NCBI RefSeq assembly: GCF_020906515.1
Contig: NC_085852.1
Location: 1,178,001 to 1,242,000, forward strand
Length of the DNA: 64,000 bases
Direction: 5' to 3'
Source: Vanrija pseudolonga
Lineage: Eukaryota; Basidiomycota; Tremellomycetes; Trichosporonales; Trichosporonaceae
Shown here: positions 9,887-21,508 of the stretch, piece after piece
How positions within the stretch are numbered: position 1 is the first letter of the stretch
How the letters are laid out: the number at the start of each line of letters is the position of its first letter
The notes under the pieces: generated by a model
Database searches by the model: none
Told to the model about the DNA's origin: nothing
What the model saw: only the letters and a program-made list of their open reading frames with translations
Made by a program: the position numbers and the translations under genes

Positions 9887-12427
9887 ATGCCGGCCACCTC
9901 CGCGACCCCCGCGGTCGCCACCGGCCAACAGCACCAGCACCCAAGCTTACCACCCGGGCCTTCGTCGCCCGTGTCGAGTCGCATTCGCACCAGAGACGCT
10001 CTCGACGCCGAGAACGCCGAGGCAGAGCTTGACAGCCCCCGCCGCGCAAAGATCGCTCGCACCCACTCTTCGGCGTCGTCGTCGTCCCTCGCGGCGCCCC
10101 AGGCGGCAGATGCACACAACGGTTAGTCGAGTGATGGCTTCCTCCAACATAGTAGTGCCAGCACTGACTGGCCCTCAGCACCTTCCCCGGACACCAAAGC
10201 GCCCGAGACCCAAGACACCTCAGCCGAGGCCCTCGCATTCCAGGAGGAGCTGGAGTGCGGCATCTGCGCCGGCGTGTTCATTGAAGTGAGTGGGCGGCCT
10301 CCGGCGCCGAGGGCAGCGGTCGAGTCAACCACCAGGGCGCACACCAGCTAACCTCCACCCAGCCCGTCGCTCTCAATGGCTGCGGCCACGTCTTCTGCGG
10401 CAGCTGTGTCACTCAGTGGATCGGGGTACGTTCGCCATTCATGCGTCACGGCGCTCCTGGCTAACCCGACCGATAGTCGCTACCCCAGTACCCTGCCTCC
10501 CTACTTCCCGGCGACCCCGTTCCTGAGCCCATCTGCTGTCCGCAGTGCCGCCACTCTCCTATCCAGACTGCAACGCCGTCGCGCATGGCCAAGACCATGG
10601 TCGCGCTCCTGCTCACCATGCACCCGGAGCTCGCGCGCCCACCCAACGAGCATAAGCAGGCCGAGGCCATCTACACCGCTGCAAGCGGCGAGATTAAGGT
10701 AAGCCAGGGTGAGACACTGGCGCTGATAAGGCACAGTTCCCGGTGCCACCCCCTCCTCCTCGATCCCCTCAGAGAAACGAGTTCTGGCGCCCCTGTCGCT
10801 CATGCTACCCCACTGCAGAGGACCAATGGAAGTGCCCCATTCCTGTGGGTGCTGGCGCTCTTGACGGACACTGACAGAGCAGGTGCCGCGTTTCGAGGTT
10901 CCGGCTGAACGCGACTCCTGTCTGCGCACCGATGGGCTCTGCCCCGACGGTCACAGGCTGTGTGCGGGATGGTGAGTACTGCTTCAGGTTCAAATGCTGA
11001 CATCGGCAGCGATCGCCTCTCCCCTGCCGGTGGGCCCTCCAGTTCGACATGCGGCATCTGTGGCGAAGGGTTCTGTGGCGACGCCGTAGGTGGTTAGGTG
11101 GAGCTTGAGTTGACCTCTCCAGTTGATGGGCTGCGAATGTGTCGCCGTCTCCAAGTCTGTACCAACTCCCCAGTACGGCAATCTTGGCTACATTCTGGAG
11201 GACTGCCCCACAGACATGTTGTCGATGGCGTTCAAGTGGGTGTTCTGTTAGAGCAGTTCTGACCCACCAGGGACAACTGGACCGAGATGTCCCACCTCGG
11301 TGCCTACCTCAGTGCCGACACCGAGGCCCTCAAGCCCGTAGCAATCTACCGGTCCATCCTCGAGTGGCTCCGGACACCCGAAGCCATCGAGTCTGGCGGT
11401 ATTCTCGGTCTCATGAACCGAGCCGATATCAACCTCCGCCTACGCACCGGCATGGCAGACGAGATGCAGCTTGCCATCACCGCGGTTGGCGACGAGCAGA
11501 CTGAGGCCAAGATCTGTGGCGGCTGCGCAGACGAGATCCTCTGCGCCGGCCTTGTCGAGTGGTGGATGAGGGAGCTGGCCAAGCCCGAGGTTGCGAGCAC
11601 CCGCCCAGCTGCAGTCTCAGGACGGCCAAACTGCAAGCACGGTCGCAAGTGCACTCGCCAGGATAGCGAGCAGCATGCCAAGAAGTGTGAGTGCGCAGAA
11701 GGTAGTCTATAAGGATGCTTACGACCCAGACAACCACATCTGCGAGCCCCTGCCCGAAAACGAGGCGAACCAGCTCCACCAGGATGACACGCCGACGGTT
11801 CAGGCCGAGCCACAGGTCAACCATGCCTCATCATCAAGTGCATCCGACTCTGACGACGAGGACGAGTCTGAGAAGCCGACCTATGCCACCGCCTCGACTC
11901 AGTACGAGGCCAGCCCTGAGGGCTCTGTCGTTATCGGTCGTAGCAAGGAAGGCATCCAGGCCGTGTGGAAGGCGGCGGCGGCGCCGGTGTCTGCCGCCTC
12001 ATCCTCAGTCCCGTCGTTACCCGCCCCGGCTCCGGCGTTTGCAATCTCAAACCTCGTTCACTCGCCGAATGCCAGCCGCTCTACGGCTGCTGGACCATCT
12101 TCAGCCTCGGACCCTGCAAGCTACCAGACTTCATTCTCGACCTTAAGAGTTTCGGGCTCGACTTCGTCGTCTCTCACTACTGGGACGCCGAACGGCTGGA
12201 CTCTTCGCCGCGAACACACGCCGCCACCACTCGGCACGTTGTTCGCCAACAACACGATTCTTGGTGGCGGTCCAGGTTCATCCCCTGCCATGAGTGGCAC
12301 TTCGAAGTTATCGTTACCGCCATTGTCTCGCCCACAGTCTCACTTTGGTCTCGGCGGGGAGCCTCCGGCTATCTTGACTGGGTCGTCGTCTCACCAGAGA
12401 TCGTCAGCCATGGATCTCGATCCCTAG
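9887..12427 (+). CDS. CHFR-like E3 ubiquitin ligase: RING, cysteine-rich region and PBZ finger, no FHA
   Basis: After about 80 low-complexity Ser/Ala-rich residues comes a RING finger (CGICAGVFIEPVALNGCGHV, CGSCVTQW, then CCPQCR). A basic helix and a cysteine-rich region follow, including DNWTEMSHLGAYLS, YRSILEWLRTPEAIESGG and the pair CGGCADEILCAGLVEWWMREL. It ends in a PBZ-type zinc finger with spacing C-x5-C-x7-H-x5-H (RPNCKHGRKC, then QHAKKYNHICE across an intron). This RING, cysteine-rich and PBZ order matches vertebrate CHFR, a mitotic checkpoint ubiquitin ligase whose PBZ binds poly(ADP-ribose). The FHA domain that starts animal CHFR is absent. The last 250 residues are Ser/Pro-rich and look disordered. 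Several short introns interrupt the RING and cysteine-rich regions. Assignment to the family is firm; function in this yeast is inferred. Confidence 0.8.
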
Positions 12428-13665
12428 GCGCGACGAGCAGCATTTGCTGTTCTATTTGGGCGCTTTGTTCCACGCACGAGTCACGAGTCACAGCGTCGGC
12501 TGCCCAGCTTCCGATGGACACCTTCCTCCCCCCCAATCAACCTTGTTGTACATAGCCACCATGTTTGTCCACCCCACACACCATGATCATTGTCACGCCA
12601 ACCCCCCACACCCAAGAGAGAGAGACCACCCAACCTGTCTGTCATGATGAAGATGCATGACATGTATACCACGCGCATGCTGACGATTGCGGCTACACAC
12701 ACACACTGCTGTTGCCGGCGACGGACCGGCTTGCCGGTCAGAGGCTTTGAGGTGGACCTGTCATGTTCTTGGCGTGAGATTCAGGGAGCGGCAGTGCGCG
12801 GCAGTACGGCAGTCGAGCAGGTTGATGAGGCGTCACGTGCATTGTCTGAAGAAGGGCACCAAGTGGACGACGACGACGCTGGGCAGGCACTACAGTGGTG
12901 AGTGGTCGAACGAGGCGTTTGTGCCTCTTTGCTTCCGCCCCATCCCCTCCCCCGCCTCGCCTCGCCTTGCCTCGTCTCCCCCACCCACTCCGTCGCCCGC
13001 CCGCCCGCTACTGGTTCGTCCGTCCGTCCGCCGAGTTTTGAGTGTGCGCGCGAGGCGAGTTTTGGGCCCACTACTGGTGTTGCACTCTGCATGCCGCCGC
13101 CGCCGCCCATCGCCGCCATCACACAAGTCGCCTGCCCGTCCCTGTCCCCTTCCCCCCTTTTCCCTTTGCCCCTTTGGCTGCTGCTGTCCGCCGTCTGTAC
13201 ATTCCAACGGCCTCGTCCTCACAGCCAGCCAGCCAGTCGCGCTGCCCAACACCCAACCAGCGGCCAGCGGACACCACCGAGCCGCAACCGCAGCCGCAGT
13301 CACAAGTCCACCACTCCGCTGCTACCAACCCCACCCCAGGTGCCAGTCGCTGCCTGCCAGTTCCTCCAATCCAACATTGACCATTCCTCCTCATTAAACC
13401 GACACATCTCCGATCCTCACATCCTTTCACACACTTTCCACTTGCAAACAGCAGCAGCGACCACGAAGCCGCAGGCACAACCGACTGTTACAACCAACCC
13501 CCCAAAACACCGCCCTTAGTTGACCACAACAGCCACGGCTCAACCCCCCGTGACTGACACTGCTCAACTCTCGACTCACTCGGCTTTAGCGCACAGCACC
13601 TGGCAGCAGCGTAACAGCCGCCGCCTGACGTCCTCTCCGCGACACCCCCCGCCGCCGCGTGCGCC
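12428..13665. other. long intergenic region and 5' leader
   Basis: A 1.24 kb gap between two plus-strand genes. The half nearest the transcription factor is extremely C/CT-rich on the plus strand (about 12940-13660) and contains many CCACC and CCGCCG runs. Several short upstream ATGs could be uORFs if the leader is long. I see no conserved coding sequence or RNA gene. Confidence 0.45.
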
Positions 13666-16600
13666 ATGTCTGCGCCGTCTGCACCGTCTGGCGCGTCCGT
13701 CGCCGCCAACCCCTCGGGGAGTGGCAGCGCCGTGTCGACTGCTCGCGTCGGCGTCGGAATCCAGCCCGCGCCGGCTGGCTCGAACGGCGCCGGCGCAGCG
13801 GGCAACGCGGCAGCAGGAGCCGCCGCCGCCGACAAGAAGCGCAAAGCGCCGCCAACAGCAGGTGGGGGACAGGCCCGACCGAAAGAGGCTCGCACGGGCT
13901 CTGCGACAGAGGACGAATCGGGCGCGCCATCGCCCACGGCATCTGTTGCTACAGCGCCCGCGGCGCCGCGACCCCGCGAGGCAAAGCGCACGCGCGTGCA
14001 CTTTTCGTGCGTCGAATGCCATCGGCGTAAACAAAAGTGCGATCGCAAGGAGCCGTGCTCGCAATGCGTCGCCAGGAGGGTACCCCATCTGTGCCGCCCG
14101 TTCTTGAACGGCGTCGAGGACCCCAACGCGTGAGTCGTCTCTCTGTGGTGGGGAGAGGAAGCGAAGAAGGGGAGGTGCTGGTACCGCTGCTGGGCGCTGG
14201 CGTTGGTGCGGGGCGTTGGCGTGGGCGGTGCTACCGGACAATCTCGGTCACCTCGATGCTGTAGCTGACATTTGCAGGAATTCGGATGTCCACGCCCGTC
14301 TCGCGACCATCGAGGGCATGCTCACACGACTCGTGTCCGCGATCCCACAAGCACTGTCAACAAGGCCGCTAGTCGAGGGATCCAGCCCGGACGTGTTGTC
14401 AATAGCGACACAGGGCGAGGATGTGTTCCACCCACAGTCTGCGCCACCCACATCGACTCAGCCCGAACCTCCACGACAGGTCTACCCCCACAAGCCACCT
14501 CCCTCTGGCCTCTTCCCCGCAAATCTGTCCACCACGACACCCGTGGGCCGCTCAGGATTCGGTTGGGGCCTCCGAGAGGGGCGCATGATCTCGCTCAGCG
14601 TCGAAGACAATGCCGACCTGCGCGAAGTCCTCGCCACCCTGCGAGAAAGCGGTATCACCAAGAACCATCTCGAGTGGCTCATCTCTGGCGTACCTGGCAG
14701 ACGCATGGCAGACGGCCTCGTCGAGCTCTACTTTCGGTGAGTTTGGGGTTGTGTTTTCGACGCTCGTGCCCAGACTGCACTGCGAAGCCCTGTGCTGCAG
14801 TGCCATCTCATCGCGCTTGGGCGCCGTGTTTTGTTGTTTCCCAGCAGCGAACGAACAGCACTGACACCTCTCAGGGATATCGAGTACGCCGATGTTTGGG
14901 GGAGCCAGCAGGCAGCATACTGACCATGACACAGCTGGACCCGATACAAGATGAACCGCCCGCAGTTTGAGCGACGTTACCAGATCTTCTTCGACTCGAT
15001 CGGACGGAATCCCACAAGTCCAAAGATCGACGCCGATACACTAAAATGGCTGCCCTTGATGTTCATTGTGGTGAGTTGCCAGTGCGCCGTTTCTACCGCG
15101 CCAGTACCTTGCCTTCGCTTACACGACGATCAGTTGGCCATTGCCGCTCTGTCCGCGCCGACAGAGATTGTGCCTGCGGATGAGCAGCAGGCCTGGTCGC
15201 GAAGATTCTACGGCTCGGCAAAGAGTGGCCTCGAGTACGCCAAGGCGTTACAACGCGACAACCTGGAGGTGCTGTACGCCGGTGTACTGGCGTCGCGCTA
15301 CATGTAGGTGTATGGGTGTGGGTGACATGCTGACCCGCAGGCTCCTTACTCGCCGACCGGCAGAGGGCTCGACGCCGCTCACAACCGCGTTCCAGCTCGG
15401 TCTCTACCGTGACGGCACCGTTCTCAACCTCTCGGACAAGCGCGAAGTCGAGGTCCGACGACGTGCATGGGCGATGCTCTACCACCTCGACCGCACCATC
15501 TCGCTCCTGGTCGGCCGACCCGCATCCATCTCGGATGCGCACACTGACGCGCGGCCGCCCGCCAACCTGGACGACGAGGAGATTGAGAGCGGCGACTTTG
15601 ACCCAGCTGGCCACCCCATGACGCAGCCAACAGTCTACACCTATGTCATTGTTCGGTGAGTGTGGTGACCGCTGCGCCGTAGTTCACCACTAACGCCGAC
15701 AGCCACCGCCTCGCCGAGATCATGGGCCGTATCGCGTACCACACATTCACCATCCAGCTGCCCGACTACCAGACGGTCCTCGCGCTCGACAAGGAGCTGC
15801 TCGCGTGGCGCGACAGCCTTCCGTCGTTCCTCGCCATGCAGAACGCCGACACGAGCCTTGATGCCACCCACTCGTACCTCTTTGTCCAGCGCCATCTGCT
15901 CGCGTGCGAATGGTACTACACGCGTATCACGCTCAACCGACCCTACTTGCTGCGTCGAAAGCCGCAGGACGGACGTTACGCGTACTCACGCAACGCGGCC
16001 ATCGAGTCGGCGACGGCCGACCTGCTGAGCAGACGCGACTTCATGATGGAGAAGGGCGACCTGGTCATCAACTCGGGTGGCTACCGTGTCCTCAACTCGT
16101 ACATGGTGCTTGGTGTCACCATCAAACGTGGGTGATCTTAACTGAGAGAAGCTGACCCATTCAGTCGATCCCGATTCGCCCCAGGCCGACGAGTTGAGAC
16201 ATCTGCTGAGCGTCGTCTCTGGCCGCGCCCGGGACGAACAAGGTCGTCTCTCGGAGCCCATTGTCAAGGAGGAGCTCGCGATTGTCGAATTCCTCACCGC
16301 CAAGAGCACCACCAAGAACAACTCGTCACCCGCAAATGGAACGGCTGCCAACGGTCAAGCGCGTGGAGACACTACCGACGAGAACACCCCCGTCGACTTG
16401 TTGCTTGGACTCGCAAAGACCAACTCTGGACGACGCGCTGCCGAGGAAGAAAAGCGCCAGCTCCGGCTGCAGCAGCTCCGCGAACGCGAGGAGCAGAGAC
16501 AGGCCCAGCGGAGAACTGCTCAGGGTGGACCCAACGCGGCCAAGAATGTCAGCGCCTCCCCATGGGGTTATGTGGCTCCCCAGATGCCCGGCATCGACGT

Positions 16601-17243
16601 CCACCAGCCATTTGGCCCCGCCAACAATGGAAACCGCCAGTCGCGCCTCCCCAGGCCTCTCCAGCCCCCAGGAACTGCAAACAGGCAAGAAGGGACGAGC
16701 GACTCGGCGTCCATCGGCTCGACGGGCCACGGCTGGTCGCCCGAAAATCCCTTCAGCTTTACCGAGAACCGCGCGTCGCCCGGCTTTGGTGGACCAGGAG
16801 CCAACAACACGCTCATCCCCAGCCCGCACGCCGCGTTCAGTGGCGCGAATGCCGCCAACAATACCAACCAGCAGCTGGCCAACATCTCGCCGTACCAGGA
16901 CATGTCGCTGTCGCTGCCGACCGACCAGCTTGCCGGCCTGACACAGCAAAACGCCAACGACATCTTCGCGGCTGCTGCGCCGCCACCCGAGTTTGGCACG
17001 GCCGTCGACGTCAACTTTGACTTTTCCAACCTCACCATCCCGCAGCAGGGCATGGACATGCACTTCAACCCGTTCGCGATTCAGCAGACGGGTGATGAGG
17101 GGTGAGTGGCAAGGTGGCGGCATGTTGAACACCTTACTGACTCCCACAGCAGCGGTTCAGAACCTGGCCACGATGACGAGACCACTTTCCTCAACTTTAT
17201 TCTAACCAAGTTTGCCAACAGCTCGGCAGGTGAGGCGATGTGA
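13666..17243 (+). CDS. Zn(II)2Cys6 fungal-specific transcription factor
   Basis: The N-terminal 105 residues are Ala/Gly/Pro-rich. The binuclear zinc cluster follows as C-x2-C-x6-C-x5-C-x2-C-x8-C, beginning CVECHRRKQKC. A linker containing a helical segment (HARLATIEGMLTRLVSAI) resembles the dimerisation element after such clusters. The middle homology region carries VELYFRDIEY, WTRYKMNRPQFERRYQIFF, LTTAFQLGLYRDG and RRRAWAMLYHLDRTISLLVGRP, the fungal_trans signature. The C-terminal third is Gln/Asn/Pro-rich, with a charged coiled-coil-like helix (EEEKRQLRLQQLREREEQRQ), and may be an activation domain. About eight short introns are needed. It ends FLNFILTKFANSSAGEAM. Target genes cannot be inferred. 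There is no neighbouring metabolic cluster, so a pathway-specific role is not supported. Confidence 0.88.
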
Positions 17244-17452
17244 GCTGGGACGGAGCTAGAGGTGGCAGGTTCCTTTTGATCTCATCTTTTTCTTTCTCTC
17301 GTGGGACGGAGTGTCGGCTTGCTGCCGACGCTAGACAAGATACGGCATATCAGTGACAATAGTCTTGGTTTCAATTCGCTGTACTTGTATGCATATGTCG
17401 GAGACTAGCGGGGGTGGTAGGTGTGTGCAGAGGAGCGAGCGGCCGACATTGT

Positions 17453-18312
17453 CTAGATCTTGTCGAGCGCGCGGTTGAAACCGCCGCGACGGTTCATGTA
17501 CTGACGCCAAGTGCGCTTCTTGTGCGTCTTTGCCCCCGAGACGTCGTTACCTTCGACCTCTTGGCCCTGCGGTGTGTCAGCTGCGTCTTGGCCGCCCCAG
17601 CCAACCCAGCTCACCTTACTCGTCCCGAAGCCGCCAAAGCCCATCATGGACGCCATAGCGGCCGTCTCGTCGTCCATCTCCTCGCCCTCGGGCACCGGCG
17701 TCGCGTCGGCCGACTCGTCCTTCTCTTCTGTCCGTCAGCTGTTTGCACACACCCGCGCCACTCACCCTCCGGCACGATCCGGCTCCCGTCCGCAGCGTAC
17801 TTGATGCCGGCGGCACGCTCCTCCTCTCGCCTGCGACGGCCCTCCTCGATCGCACGGCGGTCGAGCGGGCGGTCGGCGTCGCGGCCGCCACCGTAGCTAC
17901 GGCCACCGTCGCGCCCGTTCCGGTCATACCCCCGCGGCCCGTCGCGGTCGTACCTCCCGCCTCCGCCGCTGCGCTCGTACCCGCGCTCGCGGTCATCGTC
18001 GCGCCCATAGCCTGCGCGGTGCGGCGGCGGATCACGCTCGCCGCGAGGGGGCCCGTCGCGATATCCTCCACGCGATGAACGCTCGCGCGGGTCAGGGCGG
18101 TCGTACCGCTCGCTCCGGTCGGCACGATCACGGTCTGCGGCGTCAGCTTGGAGCGTGCAAAGGAGGAAGCCAACACCCGTGAGGGCTCGAAGGACGAACC
18201 CACCTCGGTCGTCGTACCGCCGACCAGGGGACCGGCTGCGGTCGCGCGCGTCCCGGTCGTGCGGGTATCCTCCTCTTCCAGAGCCGCGCGGCTCGTCGCG
18301 GTATGATGACAT
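17453..18312 (-). CDS. SNRNP27: U4/U6.U5 tri-snRNP 27 kDa-type protein
   Basis: The N-terminal two thirds are an RD/RS-rich, low-complexity region with many DRDARDRSRSPGRR and RGGYRDGPP-like stretches. The conserved C-terminal domain defines the family: AAMASMMGFGGFGTSKGQ, then VEGNDVSGAKTHKKRTWRQY and MNRRGGFNRALDKI. Human SNRNP27 (RY1) is a tri-snRNP component acting in pre-mRNA splicing. Three introns are needed, one between GTSK and GQEVEG. The TAG stop lies at 17453-17455. It shares a 241 bp divergent promoter with THOC1. Confidence 0.9.
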
Positions 18313-18553
18313 TGTGGTGGGGTTGTGGTCGTGGACGGAACAGAGCAAAGTCGAAATGTCAGTGGTGTTGTTGTCGCCGTTGTGTAAAGTGGTGGCCAAT
18401 TTCAGTCGCGGTGTAATGGCGTTCAAATGCGTTTAGAGGGATTAGGAAAAATCTAATCACGTGCCGACACGGCCAACGATCCACCGAAACAATGATGTGC
18501 CGAAAGAACAACCAACTCGATCAACTCGCTTTCTCTCCATTTACATCGACACC
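18313..18553. promoter_or_regulatory. divergent promoter SNRNP27 / THOC1
   Basis: Only 241 bp separate the two start codons, so both genes are likely driven from shared regulatory DNA. The middle (18400-18460) is A/T-richer than its flanks and includes AGGAAAAATCTAATCACGTG, containing a CACGTG E-box near 18457. Confidence 0.5.
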
Positions 18554-20959
18554 ATGGCGAGCCTGTACACGACTCTCGCGGACGGCCTGTCCTCCCTCGC
18601 GACGGCCTCCTGGGAGACACGCACGCCGCTGCTGAGCGCCGCGACTGGCCCGGGACCACTCGCGCCCCTCGACCCCGCCGAGCTGCGCGCCGAGGTGGAG
18701 AAAGTCTGGGCGGCGGCTGGGGGCGGCGAGTCGAGCTCTGGCGGGCGGCGGCTCGACGTCGTGCGCAGCACGCTGGACCTTGTTGGTCGGGACGTGGCTG
18801 AGCGGCCGGTCGTTGACGGCTTGGTGAGTAGCGAGGCAGGCATGGTTGTTGACCTCCTCTAGCTGCCTGAACCGCTCGAAACCGACGACGACGACACCAA
18901 ACGCGCATTCCAGACCGCACTCCAGGACCGCCTCGACATCGCGCTCACGCTCTACGAGGTCGCGTACGACGCACTCGCCTCGCCCGCGCTCGAGCCCGGC
19001 GCAGTCTTCATCCCGCTCCTCGAGGACTTTGTCGAGCTGCTCTCTGTCGCGACGTGGCGCCAGCTGTTCGGATACCTCGAGACGCGCTCAAAGCGGTTCT
19101 CGAAGAACATGCCCTCGTCCAAGGGCAAGGCGCTGCCCCTCCTCCGCACCATCAACGCCTTCTTACGCTTCCTGTCCCACACCCCCGAGGACCTGATGCT
19201 CCGCGGCCGCGTGCAGCTGTTCGCTGCGGCGGTCATCCCGATCGCGGACAAGAGCGCGATTAACATGCGCGGAGAGTACAGCGCCATCCAGACTACGTGG
19301 GAGGAGAGCGATCCCCAGGGCGATGTCGAGATGGCTGAGGCGGGTGACGGTGGCGCCGCCGCAAACGACGACGAGAAACCCAAGGCCGAGCCCAACTTCT
19401 ACTCCACACTCTGGTCCCTCCAGGGGTACTTTGCGTACCCGCCATCACTTGACGGCCCAGCTGTGGGCGACCCAACACAAACCGCGTTCGAGCAGTTCCG
19501 CGCCAAGACCGAGTTTGTGCTCTCGCGGCTGTATGAGCAAACAAAGAGAGAGCGTGTGTTACGAGGCAAGGACGACGGTTCGGCACCCGCGACGGTCGTG
19601 AAGAGCGGTACCAGCGCCGACGACTTCTACCCGCGCTACCTCACCGCCAAGAGTCTCCTCGAGTACGAGATTGCCGACCAGTCGTTCCGCCGCCAGATCC
19701 TCGTGCAGTACTTTATCCTGTTCCAGTTCCTGCTCAACTTCAACCCCGCGAGCGCAAGCAAGCAGCAGTTTACGGGCGGCATGCCCAAGACGTTTGTGAT
19801 TGACGGCGACAATCTCGAGTGGACCAGGAACACAGCATTCGGTATCCGTGATGAGCTCTCGCGCATGTCCGCCGACGGGTACGAGTTCTTCAACACCATG
19901 GCCATTCTCATGGAGCGGGAAAGACGTTATGTGAGTGGCGGTGGGACGGCAGGGGTGTGCAGCGTTGTGCAGATTTACTAACCCCCCAGGCCCTATGGAA
20001 GAACGAAGGATGCCCAGAGGCAGAGTGGGAGATCAAGCCCGTCGACCCCCAGGAGGTCGAGGACGCCGCGAAGAAGTGGGAGGAGCACGTGGAGCCGATG
20101 CGCAGGTGGCCTCATCGCCTCGGCACACCGGCGCTCACTCGTGTCTGGGACCTGGGGTTCAAGAGCATGGACAATTTCCGGGAGACGGCGAGGAAGAATC
20201 CGTTAGTTGCCAAACATCCACGCAGCATCAACTGACGCCGCAGCCGTCCTGACGTGTTTGAGCTTGAAGAAGAGCTCAGCAGGATTGAGATGGACGAGGA
20301 GGACGACAAGGCGATGGGCAGGGAGCCGTCCGCGGCGGAAGCCGAGGTCATTGCCGAGGTGCGTCGCTTGCAGTTGGTGGAGGGACAGTTCTGACCCATT
20401 GCAGAAGAAGCAGACTGTCAAGTGGATGGCCTTCCGCCAGGCTCGTAGGCTGTACCCTGCCGAGGTTGCCAAGCTCGGCAACGCCGTCGGTGCCGACCGC
20501 GACCTGCACCAGCTGGTCAAGCTGATCCGCGAGCGCGAGGCGGCCGCGTCGGCAGCGCGCCAGGCGCCAGGCCACGATTCGGTGCCACCTGAAGAGGCAC
20601 ATGAAGAAGGCGACGGGGTCGACCCGGTTGCCGAGGAAGAAGTCGAGGGTGCGGACACACCAGCCGAGGGTGGTGAGGAGGCGGCCGATGGCGAGGCCAA
20701 GGGCGATGAGGAGGCTGATCTCGAGGTCAAGGAGGAGGACGCCGAGGCTAAGGTCAATGGCGAGAGTCACGAGGCAAGCCAGGCTGCAAGTCCTGAGAAG
20801 GAGCAAGAGCAGGGGAACGGACATGCCGAGGGCGACGCCGAGGCGATGGCCGTCGACCCGGCGCCGGAGGAGCAGCCTGCCGTCGAAGCCGTCGCTGTCA
20901 CCCCGCCTGAGCCAACAGCCGCTCCCATCATCGACGCCGACATGGCCGAGGCGGAGTAG
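18554..20959 (+). CDS. THOC1: THO complex subunit 1 (Hpr1/THOC1 family)
   Basis: THO couples transcription with mRNA packaging and export. The conserved core reads VFIPLLEDFVELLSVATWRQ, KGKALPLLRTINAFLRFLS, RGRVQLFAAAVIPIADKSAI and NMRGEYSAIQTTWE, as in animal THOC1. Further on are FYSTLWSLQGYFAYP, QILVQYFILFQFLLNF and RRYALWKNEGCPE, again family-typical. The last 150 residues are very acidic and repetitive (Glu/Ala/Asp), likely disordered; the death domain of human THOC1 is not visible. Four introns are needed (near 18823-18862, 19931-19989, 20203-20243 and 20358-20403). The start MASLYTTLADGLSS was chosen as the first ATG of the open exon. Confidence is high for the family. Confidence 0.91.
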
Positions 20960-20994
20960 GTATCGCGGGGACCCGCCGTCATCATCATGCATTA

Positions 20995-21309
20995 CTATCG
21001 GTAGAGTGTGGGGTTGAGGAAGTTAGTACCCGGGCCGGCCGTCTTGGCTGATAGGCGCTTGGCTGACGTCAAGTGGGTGGGGGTGGGGGGAGTCGGGTAT
21101 CGAGCGGAACTGGTGGACGTCGGAGCTTGGTCGTGTGGTCGTGGGGGATCGGCGTCGCGCTGTACTCTGAACCAGTGTCCGCCACTCCGCCACAGTGATC
21201 TCAGCGCATACATGGCACGCAGTGCCGCCGCACCGTCCTCCCGAATCCACAGCGCCGCGAGCCGCGACGCCGCCCCGCAATCCGAACAATGCGGCTCGTC
21301 GAGCGTCAT
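20995..21309 (-). CDS. possible small uncharacterised protein
   Basis: An ATG-initiated frame of 104 residues starts MTLDEPHCSDCGAAS, contains LRAMYALRSLWRSGGHWFRV and ends TAGPGTNFLNPTLYR. I do not recognise it. In its favour, it fills the slot expected from the alternating gene pattern: it converges with THOC1 (stops 35 bp apart) and diverges from OAC1 (200 bp). Against it, it is short, has no family match I can name, and a stretch of Pro/Thr in the middle could be an intron. It may be noise. Confidence 0.3.
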   Translation of the reverse strand: MTLDEPHCSDCGAASRLAALWIREDGAAALRAMYALRSLWRSGGHWFRVQRDADPPRPHDQAPTSTSSARYPTPPTPTHLTSAKRLSAKTAGPGTNFLNPTLYR

Positions 21310-21508
21310 GACCTCGGCGTAATCCGAATCGCACTATCCGGTCCCCTCCAATACCACGCGAGTCGTGTTCCGGGCCGATCAATCACAATCAGCTGTTGCT
21401 GACTTTTCGGCGGGGCCGTTGCCGACGCCCGCCGCGCCGTGGGGCGACTGTCATCACGGCCGGTCGTCTGTTTACTTTGCATTACCCAAACCACCACCAC
21501 CCCGTCCG

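Noticed and set aside
13042-13519. Ser/Pro/Thr-rich frames upstream of the Zn2Cys6 factor
   Set aside because: They are translations of a C-rich leader with no family resemblance; short uORFs cannot be excluded but are not supported.
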